Positions 23,798 through 33,495 are shown, counted from the first letter of the stretch. The stretch is DNA of 47,339 bases from Deltaproteobacteria bacterium (GCA_018668695.1 JABJBS010000292.1:1-47339); one strand, 5' to 3'. Numbers and translations: made by a program. The notes: a model not told the origin generated them from the letters alone.

Positions 23798-24976
23798 ATG
23801 GCCGGGCGAGTTCACTTGATTGGGATGTTTTTGGTGCTGGTTGGATGCGGCGTTGAGCAGATTAGTCCGGCGCCGGTCGATGTATCACCGGGCTTGCCGT
23901 CGGATTTCGAGTGTTCGATGACGGAATCGGAGGCTTGTGGAGATCCGATCGAGAATATGACCGTCGAATGGGCGTGGTACCCGGTCAGCGATTCAAAATG
24001 CTTGGATGGTTCCTCCACGGGCTTTGGCGTTCGCATCGGCGAGGAACCCGAGAAAGTTGTGCTCTACCTAGAGGGCGGGGGAGCTTGTTACAACAGTTGG
24101 AGCTGCGAAAATATCTTCGCATCGAAGTTTGGTGCCGAGGATTTTGGTGAGGGTAAACAGGTTGGGATCTTCAACTTGGACGACGATGACAATCCTTTTA
24201 AAGCATGGACTCACGTTTACATCCCATATTGCTCAGGTGATATGCACTCAGGAAGCGTTCCTTTTGGAGAGGGCTACGCAGGGCAAGCTCACTGGGGGTA
24301 TCAAAACATCAGTTATTACCTGAAGCGTTTGGTTCCTACATTTAAAACGGCTCAAAGAGTCGTTCTCATGGGCTCGAGTGCAGGTGGGTTCGGCGCAACA
24401 TATAACTGGTTAAGAGTTCAAAAAGCATTCAATCCTGTCCCTGTTGATGTCATCGATGATTCAGGCCCATTTTTTACATCATCGTTTTTAGACAATTGTT
24501 TTCACAAAACAGTTTCACAGCTTTGGAACCAAAGCGTCGTATTCCCCAGTGACTGCACAGATTGCCTTGATTCAGCTGATAGTTTTATTGCCCATTTACG
24601 ATACACACGTCGCCAACTACCGGAGCGACGTTATGCCCTGCTTACGGAAGCTGAGGATTATGTGATTCGGGCCTATTTTAGCTACGGTACAGAGGAATGC
24701 AGTCAGTGGGACTCAGCCAACCGCCCTGATTACAGTGCGGATAGATTTCATTCGGCGCTTGAGGACTACCGTCATGCCACTCATGATTTAGAAAATACGT
24801 ATATTTACGAAGCAGAGGGCAATGGTCACGTGATGCTATTCAGCGACTTTAGCGATGGACTGCAAACGGTTCAAAATGGGATAGCTTTAGCGGCTTGGCT
24901 CAATGATTTTATAGGAGGCGCCGACATAGAAGATGTCATCGTGCCGAAGGCTGAAGGTTCAGGTCTTCCTTATTAA
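23798..24976 (+). CDS. Pectin acetylesterase/Notum-like lipoprotein hydrolase
   Basis: 392 residues. The signal peptide ends in a clear lipobox LVGC (Cys17). The body matches the PAE/Notum family: VVLYLEGGGACYN (87-99, oxyanion region), YIPYCSGDMHSG (141-152), the nucleophile elbow GSSAGGFG (192-199, Ser194), DDSGPFF (220-226) and a late GNGHVML (His344); the acid may be Asp259 or a later Asp. Family members remove O-acetyl or O-acyl esters from pectin or, in animals, from Wnt proteins. Surface-exposed polysaccharide deacetylation is the likeliest role. AGAGGGG precedes the ATG. It converges on the 25359 lipoprotein gene. Confidence 0.85.
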   Translation: MAGRVHLIGMFLVLVGCGVEQISPAPVDVSPGLPSDFECSMTESEACGDPIENMTVEWAWYPVSDSKCLDGSSTGFGVRIGEEPEKVVLYLEGGGACYNSWSCENIFASKFGAEDFGEGKQVGIFNLDDDDNPFKAWTHVYIPYCSGDMHSGSVPFGEGYAGQAHWGYQNISYYLKRLVPTFKTAQRVVLMGSSAGGFGATYNWLRVQKAFNPVPVDVIDDSGPFFTSSFLDNCFHKTVSQLWNQSVVFPSDCTDCLDSADSFIAHLRYTRRQLPERRYALLTEAEDYVIRAYFSYGTEECSQWDSANRPDYSADRFHSALEDYRHATHDLENTYIYEAEGNGHVMLFSDFSDGLQTVQNGIALAAWLNDFIGGADIEDVIVPKAEGSGLPY

Positions 24977-24999
24977 AGAGCTTGGCGACTTCCCGCTGC

Positions 25000-25359
25000 T
25001 CAGTCCTCAATGGGAATACAAGTACTTCCGGGGTTGCATTCTTCCAAGCTTTGCCATTGAGATTCGGATTCACACTGAAAGCCATCGGCTGCCGAGCAAA
25101 AGCAGTGATTGGAGAATACGCAAAAAGCATTGACGTCGCCATGCATGGTGCAATCTACGGGCTCAAGGCCCTGCGACTCGCTGCCACAACTTGTCGGTGA
25201 ACTTCCAACATGAATGGAGTCTTCATCGTCTCCAGTCTCTGTTTCTGTTTCTGTATTCTGCTGCTCGCCTGATTCAGGCTGAGCATCGCTCGTCTCTTGG
25301 GTGCCGCATGCAGAGAGTGCCAGGCTAAGGATGAGTAAAGTGAGTGATAAAATGCGCAT
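25000..25359 (-). CDS. Small Cys-rich lipoprotein
   Basis: The internal ATG at 25359 has GAAGGAG 6 bases upstream (119 residues); the extension to 25377 is unlikely. The signal peptide ends ALSAC (lipobox, Cys18). A Gln/Glu/Thr-rich linker (about 20-48, ETETETGDDE) leads to a domain with nine cysteines that ends CNPGSTCIPIED. It has the same layout as other lipoproteins in this window: anchor, acidic stalk, small disulfide domain. Function unknown. Confidence 0.75.
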   Translation of the reverse strand: MRILSLTLLILSLALSACGTQETSDAQPESGEQQNTETETETGDDEDSIHVGSSPTSCGSESQGLEPVDCTMHGDVNAFCVFSNHCFCSAADGFQCESESQWQSLEECNPGSTCIPIED

Positions 25360-25897
25360 GTAATTCTCCTTCAACATGTTACGAACCCACAGGGGGAGGG
25401 GGTTAATAGAGATGATTAATTCAGAGAACCTATTGCTTGTAAATTTGAATAATCTAAAGACACTGTTAACTTCACGTTAATGAATGGTGGGGGTAGGGCC
25501 AAATATACCGTCATTTTGTCACGTGTTTACCTAAATATTTGAAACCTTCCAAAATGTGGAAAGTTTGAAGTTGTAGCCTTGAGCCCACCATAACTTTGAA
25601 TCTTTCATGGTTTTGGCTCATGGATACTCCGATGAGAGAGGCCGCGGGTAGAAATCTTGTTCCGAAGATTCAATTTGAGAATGAAATTTTGAGCCAAGAG
25701 AGCCGGTTTGCAAAGAATGCATGGAAATAAATCAGGCTGGCCATATTTAACTCGCCCGGATTCCATTTGAAGCTAACGGGAAACAGTCCAAAAATCGTTT
25801 TCATCTGGCTATTGATTCAAAATCGACTTTGGGTATTTTTAAGCATCGAGAACGATTGAGGTCTCGATAATCTTTACTAGACCGGAGTTTAAATTCG
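25360..25897. promoter_or_regulatory. Long leader region upstream of sulfhydrylase gene
   Basis: 538 bases with no credible gene. Two possible RNA structures lie upstream of the sulfhydrylase: TGAGCC (25580-25585) with ACCAT (25587-25591) pairing ATGGT (25607-25611) and GGCTCA (25615-25620); and ATCGAGA (25845-25851) pairing TCTCGAT (25862-25868). I could not match it to SAM-I, SAM-II or other known methionine riboswitches. Promoters for both flanking genes must lie here. Confidence 0.4.
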
Positions 25898-27163
25898 ATG
25901 AAATTAGATACGCTTGCGATTCATGCTGGATACGAAACTGATCCAACAACCAAGTCTGTTGCAGTACCGATCTACCAAACGGTAGCTTATGAGTTTGATA
26001 ATGCTCAGCATGGGGCTGACCTCTTTAACCTCGCCGTGCCCGGTAATATTTACACCAGAATTATGAACCCGACTGCGGACGTATTGGAAAAACGCGTTGC
26101 AGAGATGGAAGGCGGAGTCGCAGGACTCGCAGTAAGCTCGGGTAGCGCAGCTGTAAACTATTCGATTCTTACCCTTGCGAAAGCCGGCAACAACATTGTC
26201 TCGGTCCCCCTGCTTTATGGCGGTACATACACGTTATTTGCTCACATGCTGCCCAGCCAGGGAATCGATGTACGCTTCGCTGAAGATGATAGTCCAGCGG
26301 CACTCGAGAAGCTGATAGACGACAAGACTTCTGCGGTTTACTGCGAGAGTATTGGTAACCCTGCTGGTAACATCGTCGATCTTGAAGCCATTTCTACCAT
26401 GGCGCACAAACATGGTGTTCCGGTGATTGTAGACAACACTGTAGCGACGCCGATGCTGATTCGTCCGATTGAGCATGGCTGCGACATTGTGGTTCATTCA
26501 TTGACGAAATACATCGGTGGACATGGTAACTCTTTGGGCGGGCTCATCGTTGATTCAGGTAAGTTTCCATGGGCGGAAAACGCTGAGCGTTTCCCTATGC
26601 TAAATGAGCCTGAAGCCTCTTACCATGGTGTGGTTTACACCGAGGCACTCGGGCCAGCAGCCTATATTGGTCGCGCGCGTACAGTTCCGCTGCGCAACAC
26701 AGGTGCAGCGATCAGTCCACTGAATGCGTTCTTGATTCTTCAAGGCTTGGAAACACTGGCCCTTCGTATGGAGCGCCATTGCGATAACGCATTGACGGTT
26801 GCGAAGTTTCTTTCGGATCACGACAAGGTTGAGTGGGTTGAGTACGGTGGTCTTGAGACATCGAAGTACCATGACCTCGCGAAGAAGTACGCCGACGGTA
26901 AGCCTTCGGCACTGCTTACCTTTGGAATCAAGGGTGGCTTTGAGGCGGGGGTTGAGTTTTACGATAAGCTCAAGCTCTTCAAGCGTCTTGTGAATATCGG
27001 TGATGCGAAGTCATTGGCAGCGCACCCGGCATCCACAACCCACCGTCAGCTCACAGAGGATGAACTGAAAACAGCAGGCGTTGGTCCAGATATGATCCGC
27101 TTGTGTGTGGGTATCGAGGCCATCGATGATATCATTGGTGATCTGGAGCAAGCACTTGCTTAA
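25898..27163 (+). CDS. metY: O-acetylhomoserine sulfhydrylase (PLP enzyme)
   Basis: 421 residues, normal length for the family. It belongs to the Cys/Met-metabolism PLP group: LAIHAGYETDPTTKSVAVPIYQTVAYEF at the start, YTRIMNPTADVLEKRVAEMEGG near 52-73, SSGSAAVNY (80-88), VDNTVATPML (178-187) and HSLTKYIGGHG with PLP Lys204. The AHPASTTH stretch near residue 375 is typical. It converts O-acetylhomoserine plus sulfide to homocysteine and acetate in methionine synthesis. GGAG precedes the ATG at 11 bases. Other enzymes of this family (cystathionine gamma-synthase) are less likely given the long form. Confidence 0.93.
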   Translation: MKLDTLAIHAGYETDPTTKSVAVPIYQTVAYEFDNAQHGADLFNLAVPGNIYTRIMNPTADVLEKRVAEMEGGVAGLAVSSGSAAVNYSILTLAKAGNNIVSVPLLYGGTYTLFAHMLPSQGIDVRFAEDDSPAALEKLIDDKTSAVYCESIGNPAGNIVDLEAISTMAHKHGVPVIVDNTVATPMLIRPIEHGCDIVVHSLTKYIGGHGNSLGGLIVDSGKFPWAENAERFPMLNEPEASYHGVVYTEALGPAAYIGRARTVPLRNTGAAISPLNAFLILQGLETLALRMERHCDNALTVAKFLSDHDKVEWVEYGGLETSKYHDLAKKYADGKPSALLTFGIKGGFEAGVEFYDKLKLFKRLVNIGDAKSLAAHPASTTHRQLTEDELKTAGVGPDMIRLCVGIEAIDDIIGDLEQALA

Positions 27164-27193
27164 GCCTTAAACGGTTTTCGATTGAAGTGAATG

Positions 27194-27232
27194 ACCTCTC
27201 CCCGCTTTTCAACGGCAGGGAGAGGTTTTTTT
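27194..27232 (+). terminator. Rho-independent terminator after the sulfhydrylase gene
   Basis: ACCTCTCCC (27194-27202) pairs with GGGAGAGGT (27218-27226), a 9-bp stem, followed directly by a run of seven Ts. This is a textbook intrinsic terminator 31 bases after the stop codon and marks the end of the transcription unit. Confidence 0.92.
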
Positions 27233-27267
27233 GTTTTCTCCTGCTAAAAATTGTGGTGCGATGATGC

Positions 27268-28908
27268 GTGGAGAATGTTGATGGCTTATCTTTTGTAGAC
27301 CAGCGGGGGACCAAGTTGCCTGAGAACATCGTCATGATAGTTACCGACCAAGAGCGGGATTCCGGCAATTTTGAGTCCGCGGGTATGGCTTCGTTTCGGG
27401 AAAACTGTTTGCCGGCTCGGAGACGGTTATTTTCTGAAAGCATTCGATTTAATCAACACCGCGTCAGTACAAGTGCATGTGTTCCAAGCCGCGTCTCTTT
27501 ATTGACCGGTTATTCGCCATGGGTACACGGAGTCAAGCAGACCGACGGTTTTGCTAAATTTCACGACGACCCTCAACTCAACTGGCTTCCTTCAGATCGT
27601 ATTCCCACTTTAGGACATCGTTTCCAAGCTCATGATTGGGATTCCGTCTATTTCGGTAAATGGCATTTGTCTTATGCCAACTTACATCATGAGCAAGGTG
27701 CTGTGGTCAGCGCAACGGAGCCTACTGTCTATCAAGCGGCCGACCCACTGGCTGCTTATGGTTTTAATGAATGGGTAGGACCTGAACCGCATGGGGCAGA
27801 TATTAAAAACTCAGGACTGTTTCGCGACGAAGGTTATGTGACGCAGGCTCAAGAGTGGTTACGAAGCAGAGCAAAGGTTCAAAATGATGCGCCGTTTTTA
27901 CTGGTTATCAGTCTAGTCAATCCCCATGATATTGTCTTTTGGCCTCCATGGTCGTTGTGGCAATCGAAGTTTTTGGAGTTAGATGGCATTCCTCATATAG
28001 GTGAGGCAGCTTCGCAAGCCTGGATTCCGAAAGAGGAAGCAGCTGTTTTGCGCGCCTATCGTAAGCAGTATGCTTCAGCCTATGGGCCCGCGTCCATTGT
28101 GAATTGGTTATACGATAGAAACCCGGAGAGGTACCGTAAGTTTTATTGCTCACTTTTACGCCGCAGTGACCGGCTCCTTGGCCAAATTTTAAACTGCCTC
28201 GATGAAACTCAATTACGAGCATCGACCCATGTTGTAATGACTTCCGACCATGGTGAGCTTTTGGGCGCGCACGGAGGACTCCATCAAAAATGGTACAATG
28301 CATATGAAGAGACGATACGGGTGCCCTTAGCGATTTCTTCACCGAGGCACAGTCAAAGAGCGGGGGAAATTGTGGAAAGGTGTTCCGATCACTTAGACCT
28401 TGTCCCCACATTGTTAAGTCTGGCGGGCTTACCTGAGAGTTTACCGGGATCTCTTTGTGAATCATTTGAAAGTGTACCTGCACTCTCAGGAGTGGATTTA
28501 CTCAATAGCCCAGCGCCAAAGCCATCCTACTTTGTAACCCACGACCATATTCTTGAGGGCAATCACCGCGAGGCAGCTTTTGGTCGACGGTTTCCCTGGT
28601 TCGGCGCTATTTGGCCGATGAAGTATAAGCCACTGGAAGCACTCAATACGGCTGTGGAGTCGGTCACAGAGCACGTGAGTGATTCAAGCGGTGCAACTAG
28701 GCTCTGGAAACTTGTGAGATATTTCTCTCCAGAAGAAGACTGGGCACATGACTCTGATGAATGGAGTCTTTTCAATCTTGATGAGGATCCCAGCGAAATG
28801 GACAATTTATTCTCCGATACAAGTTTTGGCCATGTGCGTGACCAATTACTGACGAGTTTAGAAAGCTGCCGGGAAGGTAGCCTCGCTTCGCGTAAAGAGT
28901 CCAAATAA
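27268..28908 (+). CDS. Sulfatase, Cys-type (formylglycine-dependent)
   Basis: 546 residues from a GTG at 27268. The homology begins at NIVMIVTDQERD, so a TTG at 27316 behind GGGGGA may be the real start. The sulfatase signature is SACVPSRVSLLTGYSP with Cys71, to be oxidised to formylglycine. FGKWHLS, the metal-binding segment TSDHGELLGAHGG and the later VTHDHI also fit. The family hydrolyses sulfate esters or, in some members, phosphonates. No signal peptide is seen, so it would act in the cytoplasm, unlike most arylsulfatases. No formylglycine-generating enzyme or anSME lies in the window. Confidence 0.85.
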   Translation: MENVDGLSFVDQRGTKLPENIVMIVTDQERDSGNFESAGMASFRENCLPARRRLFSESIRFNQHRVSTSACVPSRVSLLTGYSPWVHGVKQTDGFAKFHDDPQLNWLPSDRIPTLGHRFQAHDWDSVYFGKWHLSYANLHHEQGAVVSATEPTVYQAADPLAAYGFNEWVGPEPHGADIKNSGLFRDEGYVTQAQEWLRSRAKVQNDAPFLLVISLVNPHDIVFWPPWSLWQSKFLELDGIPHIGEAASQAWIPKEEAAVLRAYRKQYASAYGPASIVNWLYDRNPERYRKFYCSLLRRSDRLLGQILNCLDETQLRASTHVVMTSDHGELLGAHGGLHQKWYNAYEETIRVPLAISSPRHSQRAGEIVERCSDHLDLVPTLLSLAGLPESLPGSLCESFESVPALSGVDLLNSPAPKPSYFVTHDHILEGNHREAAFGRRFPWFGAIWPMKYKPLEALNTAVESVTEHVSDSSGATRLWKLVRYFSPEEDWAHDSDEWSLFNLDEDPSEMDNLFSDTSFGHVRDQLLTSLESCREGSLASRKESK

Positions 28909-28999
28909 GGTCTTTCTTTATGGTGATTAAGAACGCGAGTGAGCTAAAGTAAAGCTGGGGTACCAGAGAGTGCCTCCAGTTTAGGGAAGGGTTTAAAAT

Positions 29000-30631
29000 A
29001 TGTCGACTGGGTCTTTGTGGGTAAGTTGGATGACATTGGTGCTCATGGTTTTGGCGGCGGGGTGTCAAGATGACACTGCCGGGGCAGAACCAGATGAGCC
29101 CCAATCACAAGTATTAACGTGTACTCCTGAACAAAACAGCCCTTACGACTCGACCACACCATACCTTGGTATTCATGGTGATGCCGGTAACAGTGATATT
29201 GTTCCATGCGAAAGTGCAAATGCTTTTGAGGAGGCGTGGCATGTGCTGAAAGGGCACGCGATTGCGCAACCGAATACATTCAGCCCCGATGGTTCCACCA
29301 CATATGTTACAGCTTTTCCCAACGCCGAGGACCCGTGCAGTCTTTTTGCACTTAACGCTGAAACAGGAGAAGTGCAGTGGTGTAAGGAGCTGGCGCGCAA
29401 CATCGCCGGTGGGTCCGTAGAAGTTGATTCCAAAGGTATGCTCTACGTGGCGGCAGATGCGAAGATATTTTCCTATACACCGGACGGCGAAGAGCGTTGG
29501 GTCACGCCGCTTGATGGTGCCGATGGTTTAGACTTAGGCCATCGACCCTTTGGACTTCATTTTACCCAAAGCGGCTACGTTACGACCGTGACAATCCCGG
29601 GGAATGTATTTTTATTGGACCGAGAAACGGGCTCTATAGCGCTTCGTTTTGATGTAGCCGCGGAATATGGTTTTGTGGCGCCGGAGCCTGCACTGCCTGC
29701 CGGAATCGATATACTTTCGTTTTTTCCGAAATCTGTTGAAGATGATTTTGTTGCTGCATTCGGCACCAAAGAATCCGCGAATATTACCCTCGGCAACTTT
29801 CTCGGTGTTAGCGGCAATTTCACGGATAACACAGTGGCTGTTTCCATACGCGATGAGATTTATGTGCAAGGTGGAGGCCCTACCGCCGCCGACGGGTCCA
29901 TTATTCAGCTTATCTTAACTGAATCCGATACAGGACCCACTTTGGAAAAAGGTTGGTATATTCTCGCGGAAGGTGGCAGCGCCGCCAGTCCATCCATAAG
30001 CCGCAACGGCCGCTACATGGTGATGAGCGATGGTGCATCCACGGGGACGGCTATGAGCCAAGCTGAAGGTTCCGCTTATGTTATTTTGGTCGACCTTGAG
30101 GCCTGCAATGCCAACACAGATTCAGAACCCGACCCGAATGTGTGTGGCAGGCTCAAGAGGGTAGAGCTTGAACGAGGTTCAATGTCTGGAGCACCTCCCA
30201 TCGCGGATGATGGTACGGTCTATTACTGGGAGTCGGGTTTGGACTTTGCAAACTTTTACGAAAATGGTGACTTATTCAGTTTCGGCCCAGATCAAGAAAA
30301 GGTTTCCAAGAGATTCGATGCCGACCGAGATTGGTCATCGGTGATGACGGTTACGAATAATCATCTCATTGGCTCAACGACTTCTTACGTAGAGTCAGAA
30401 GAGATGTTGATGACAAATGTGTTACCTGCGACGACTGAGAATTATTTGTCGATCTATGACCGTCAAACTCTGGAACCAGTTTGGGAAGCGCCGCTAACAG
30501 ATGACTCTACCTCCACGACCACAATCGATAAGTCAGGCTCCCTCTACGTTACGCTTTTCGGGCTGCTGAACATCATCGCCACGGAAGAACGCCCAACGCT
30601 TGGGTTGGTTAAGTTTAAGGCAGTGCAATAG
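29000..30631 (+). CDS. PQQ-like beta-propeller lipoprotein
   Basis: 543 residues. The signal peptide has lipobox LAAGC (Cys22). The mature protein contains repeated propeller blades of the PQQ/BamB type: SLFALNAETGEVQW, GMLYVAADAKIFSYTPDGEERW, VFLLDRETGSIALRF and YLSIYDRQTLEPVWEAP. Such proteins serve as scaffolds or, with PQQ, as dehydrogenases; no clear PQQ ligand or dehydrogenase Asp was identified, so a scaffold role is more likely. GGAAGGG lies 8 bases before the ATG. It is a single transcription unit ended by the hairpin at 30630. Confidence 0.75.
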   Translation: MSTGSLWVSWMTLVLMVLAAGCQDDTAGAEPDEPQSQVLTCTPEQNSPYDSTTPYLGIHGDAGNSDIVPCESANAFEEAWHVLKGHAIAQPNTFSPDGSTTYVTAFPNAEDPCSLFALNAETGEVQWCKELARNIAGGSVEVDSKGMLYVAADAKIFSYTPDGEERWVTPLDGADGLDLGHRPFGLHFTQSGYVTTVTIPGNVFLLDRETGSIALRFDVAAEYGFVAPEPALPAGIDILSFFPKSVEDDFVAAFGTKESANITLGNFLGVSGNFTDNTVAVSIRDEIYVQGGGPTAADGSIIQLILTESDTGPTLEKGWYILAEGGSAASPSISRNGRYMVMSDGASTGTAMSQAEGSAYVILVDLEACNANTDSEPDPNVCGRLKRVELERGSMSGAPPIADDGTVYYWESGLDFANFYENGDLFSFGPDQEKVSKRFDADRDWSSVMTVTNNHLIGSTTSYVESEEMLMTNVLPATTENYLSIYDRQTLEPVWEAPLTDDSTSTTTIDKSGSLYVTLFGLLNIIATEERPTLGLVKFKAVQ

Positions 30632-30660
30632 GATATAGCCCGTTTGGGTATCCTGGTTTT
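30630..30660 (+). terminator. Rho-independent terminator candidate
   Basis: AGGATA (30630-30635) pairs with TATCCT (30649-30654), with an inner CCC/GGG stem around GTTT, then GGTTTT. It begins within the stop codon of the PQQ-propeller gene, so termination occurs right at the end of the gene. Confidence 0.65.
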
Positions 30661-30787
30661 GCAAAGGTTCATGGGGGTTTTCGCCACTAGAAAACTTGAA
30701 GATTTTAGACATTTCCCGCTTCGCAGACTCTAGCCTGAGAGGGTGAGATCCGCTATAGGCCAAGCTCACTCTAAGAGGAGTCCTAAG

Positions 30788-32074
30788 ATGCATGCACTTG
30801 CCGAAGAAGCCAACGCAGCCCTCCCAGAGCGCATTTGCGCTATGCTCTCGAATAAAGGAAAGAAGATTTTCTTCCCCAGTAAAGGGATCTTAGGCCAGAG
30901 TGCAGAAGCCAAGGGGCGTAAAATCAACGCGACCATAGGTATCGCCTTGGAGGATGACGGTTCACCTATGCGCTTGCCGGGCTTAGAGTCACAAATCGAA
31001 GTTGAACCAAAAGATGCGTTTCCCTACGCGCCCAGTTATGGGAAGCCGCAATTAAGAGATCGCTGGCAGGGAATGATTCGGGAGAAGAACCCGGCACTGG
31101 GCGATACGATGATCAGTCGGCCCGTCGTTAGCCAAGCCCTCACTCACGCATTAAGTATCTGTGGTTACCTGTTTCTAGATCCTCAAGACGAGGTCATTTT
31201 ACCAGACCTTTATTGGGGTAATTATCGGCTCGTGTTCGCTCACGGTCACGATGCAGTCTTAAAAACTTACGACACTTTTCAAAACGGAGCCTACAACGTT
31301 AAGGGTCTCGAGGCTGCACTGGCTCAGGGCGAGGTAGGTAAAAAGGTTGTTGTTTTGAATTTCCCAAACAACCCAACGGGCTACACTTGCACACCGGCAG
31401 AGGCTGAGGCCATTCGAGACACCTTGGTTGCGTCTGCTGAGGCAGGCAACAACGTTGTCGTTATGATTGACGACGCTTACTTTGGTCTTGTTTACGAAGA
31501 CGGCGTTTATACCGAATCGGTTTTTTCGCTCTTAGCGGATGCACATCCTGGTATTCTCGCAGTGAAGATTGATGGTGCTACGAAGGAAGATTATGCCTGG
31601 GGCCTTCGGGTTGGTTTTATCACTTACGCTTTCAAGGGTGCAGATGCTGCGGCCATGAAGTCTTTAGAAGATAAAACAGCAGGGGCTGTGCGTGGAAATA
31701 TCTCCAATGCTCCGCACCTCTCACAGTCGCTTCTTTTAAAGACCTACGGTGACTCGGCATTTTCTGACTGGAAGAAAGAGAAGTATGAAATCTTGGCTCA
31801 GCGTTATGCTGAAGTAAGAAGCATTCTCAAGGACCACCCAGAATATGCAGAGAGCTTTGCACCACTGCCGTTCAATTCCGGTTACTTCATGTGTGTGAAG
31901 CCGGTGAAGGCAGATCCTGAAGCTGTTCGACAGGTATTGCTTTCTGATTTTGATACAGGGCTCATTGCAACGGCAGGGCTTTTACGCGTAGCGTATTCGT
32001 CGGCCCCTAAAGCGGTCTTGGCTGAGCTATTCGCGAATCTACATGCCGCGTGTCAGAAGGTTGCTGGAGCATAA
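30788..32074 (+). CDS. PLP-dependent aminotransferase, class I/II fold
   Basis: The ATG at 30788 follows AGAGGAG at 8 bases, giving 428 residues and displacing the earlier frame start at 30743. Fold-type I features: the PLP-ring pocket NFPNNPTG (191-198), MIDDAYFGL (226-234, with Asp229 and Tyr231), the Schiff-base lysine K266 in KIDGATKEDYAWGLRVGF, and a C-terminal catalytic Arg near LLRVAYSSA. The N-terminus IFFPSKGILGQSAEAK and INATIGIALEDDG is typical of a subgroup found mainly in Deltaproteobacteria and Chlorobi (from memory), whose substrate is not established. It probably acts in amino-acid metabolism. Confidence 0.85.
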   Translation: MHALAEEANAALPERICAMLSNKGKKIFFPSKGILGQSAEAKGRKINATIGIALEDDGSPMRLPGLESQIEVEPKDAFPYAPSYGKPQLRDRWQGMIREKNPALGDTMISRPVVSQALTHALSICGYLFLDPQDEVILPDLYWGNYRLVFAHGHDAVLKTYDTFQNGAYNVKGLEAALAQGEVGKKVVVLNFPNNPTGYTCTPAEAEAIRDTLVASAEAGNNVVVMIDDAYFGLVYEDGVYTESVFSLLADAHPGILAVKIDGATKEDYAWGLRVGFITYAFKGADAAAMKSLEDKTAGAVRGNISNAPHLSQSLLLKTYGDSAFSDWKKEKYEILAQRYAEVRSILKDHPEYAESFAPLPFNSGYFMCVKPVKADPEAVRQVLLSDFDTGLIATAGLLRVAYSSAPKAVLAELFANLHAACQKVAGA

Positions 32075-32148
32075 CTGTTCCAATGACATGCCCGGTTTGA
32101 GTGACGTTTTTGGTATGGGCTAACTTAAACTTTCTAAGGGTGCAGCCC

Positions 32149-33495
32149 ATGGTTAACGAGAGAACCGACCGCCTAAAACGTGCATTCTCACTGAATCGCA
32201 ATATTCGCGGCCTCTTCATTCGACCAGCGCATCACGAACCCGTCATCGATGGGTTTAGAGCCTTCGCCATATTAACCGTCTTCGCTTACCACTGGCTCTG
32301 GTCGGCTCAGCTCTTTATCGCTGATACCTACGAGCAGTATCTCGAATATCCGATTTACATCAAATGGCTCGAGCGGGGAGAGACCTCGGTTGACTTGTTC
32401 TTTGTTGTGAGTGGTTTTCTCATCGGGCAGCTTCTTTTCTCAGAATACCAGAAACGTCAAACCATAAATCTGAAACGGTTTTTTACGAGGCGCTTCTGGC
32501 GGCTGATGCCTATTTACTGGTTTGCGCTTGGGGCTTCGGTAGTAGGCCTGTTGATAGCGCCTGGCCCAAACAAGGTATTTGATAGAGCGGTGAAGAATAA
32601 TATTGAATACGTGTGGTCAAATTTACTTTACGTAAACAATTTCATTGAGCCACAAAACCAATTCTTTGGTCATGCTTGGTCACTGGCGGTGGAAGAACAA
32701 TTCTATTTCATTTTCCCCTTTCTGATTTTAGGATTTTTTAAATTCAATTTATATAAAGCTCCGATCCGTTCCATCCTGGGGGTCCTGGCCCTCTACGGCA
32801 TCGCCCGTGGAGGTGCACAATGTTACGCCTTGGAAGTGATGGTGCGTGAATGTGGATCGCCCGTCGCTCAAAGCCTGGCGGAGCTTGAAAAGAATCACCT
32901 CACCAGCTTTGTGTCTGATTTGAATTATTGCCTTGGGCTTTACCAATGGGATTACGTTTACGACAATATGTATACCAAATTCGTTACGCTCTTTGCTGGG
33001 GTCGTTGCCGGCTACATGCAAGTGTTTAGCAAGGCGCATCTCGAAACATTCTTCCTGAGACCTGTGGCACCGAATGTTTGTGGGGTCCTTGCGCTCTCTG
33101 GGTTCTGGATTGGTTTTTTCGACCTGTTCCTCATAACGGACCCCTTGATGCTTCGGGTCTTCAGGAGCTTTTTCTCGCAAACCATCTTCAGTTTCGGCAC
33201 GGCGTATTTGATACTCTTTTGTATTTACTCGAAGGGTAGATTTGCCAGAAGCCTTGGCCGTGTGCTTGGTGCTCGGTTGTTCTATGTCATCGCGCAGCTA
33301 TCGTACTCAATGTATCTATTCCACATTGTGATCATACTGGGCGTTTATCAGCTTATGATGGATGCATCACCGGGCTTAACCCTTACGCAGCTCATCGAAA
33401 GTGCTGCGCCAATCACCCTGGTTCTTACTCTGGTTTTTTCTGCGGGGACCTATCTCTTTATCGAGAAACCGTTCATGAATTTTAGAAAAGATTGA
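32149..33495 (+). CDS. Membrane acyltransferase, acyltransferase-3 (OafA-like) family
   Basis: About 448 residues from the ATG at 32149 (AGGGTGC upstream). Motifs of family 3 acyltransferases: VIDGFRAFAILTVFAYHW, SVDLFFVVSGFLIGQLLF, the basic RRFWRLMPIYWFAL and HAWSLAVEEQFY, spread over ten or so membrane segments. Members transfer acetyl or longer acyl groups to sugars of lipopolysaccharide, capsule or secreted glycans at the inner membrane. The acceptor cannot be predicted; no surface-polysaccharide locus is adjacent. It converges on the 34561 hydrolase gene. Confidence 0.9.
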   Translation: MVNERTDRLKRAFSLNRNIRGLFIRPAHHEPVIDGFRAFAILTVFAYHWLWSAQLFIADTYEQYLEYPIYIKWLERGETSVDLFFVVSGFLIGQLLFSEYQKRQTINLKRFFTRRFWRLMPIYWFALGASVVGLLIAPGPNKVFDRAVKNNIEYVWSNLLYVNNFIEPQNQFFGHAWSLAVEEQFYFIFPFLILGFFKFNLYKAPIRSILGVLALYGIARGGAQCYALEVMVRECGSPVAQSLAELEKNHLTSFVSDLNYCLGLYQWDYVYDNMYTKFVTLFAGVVAGYMQVFSKAHLETFFLRPVAPNVCGVLALSGFWIGFFDLFLITDPLMLRVFRSFFSQTIFSFGTAYLILFCIYSKGRFARSLGRVLGARLFYVIAQLSYSMYLFHIVIILGVYQLMMDASPGLTLTQLIESAAPITLVLTLVFSAGTYLFIEKPFMNFRKD

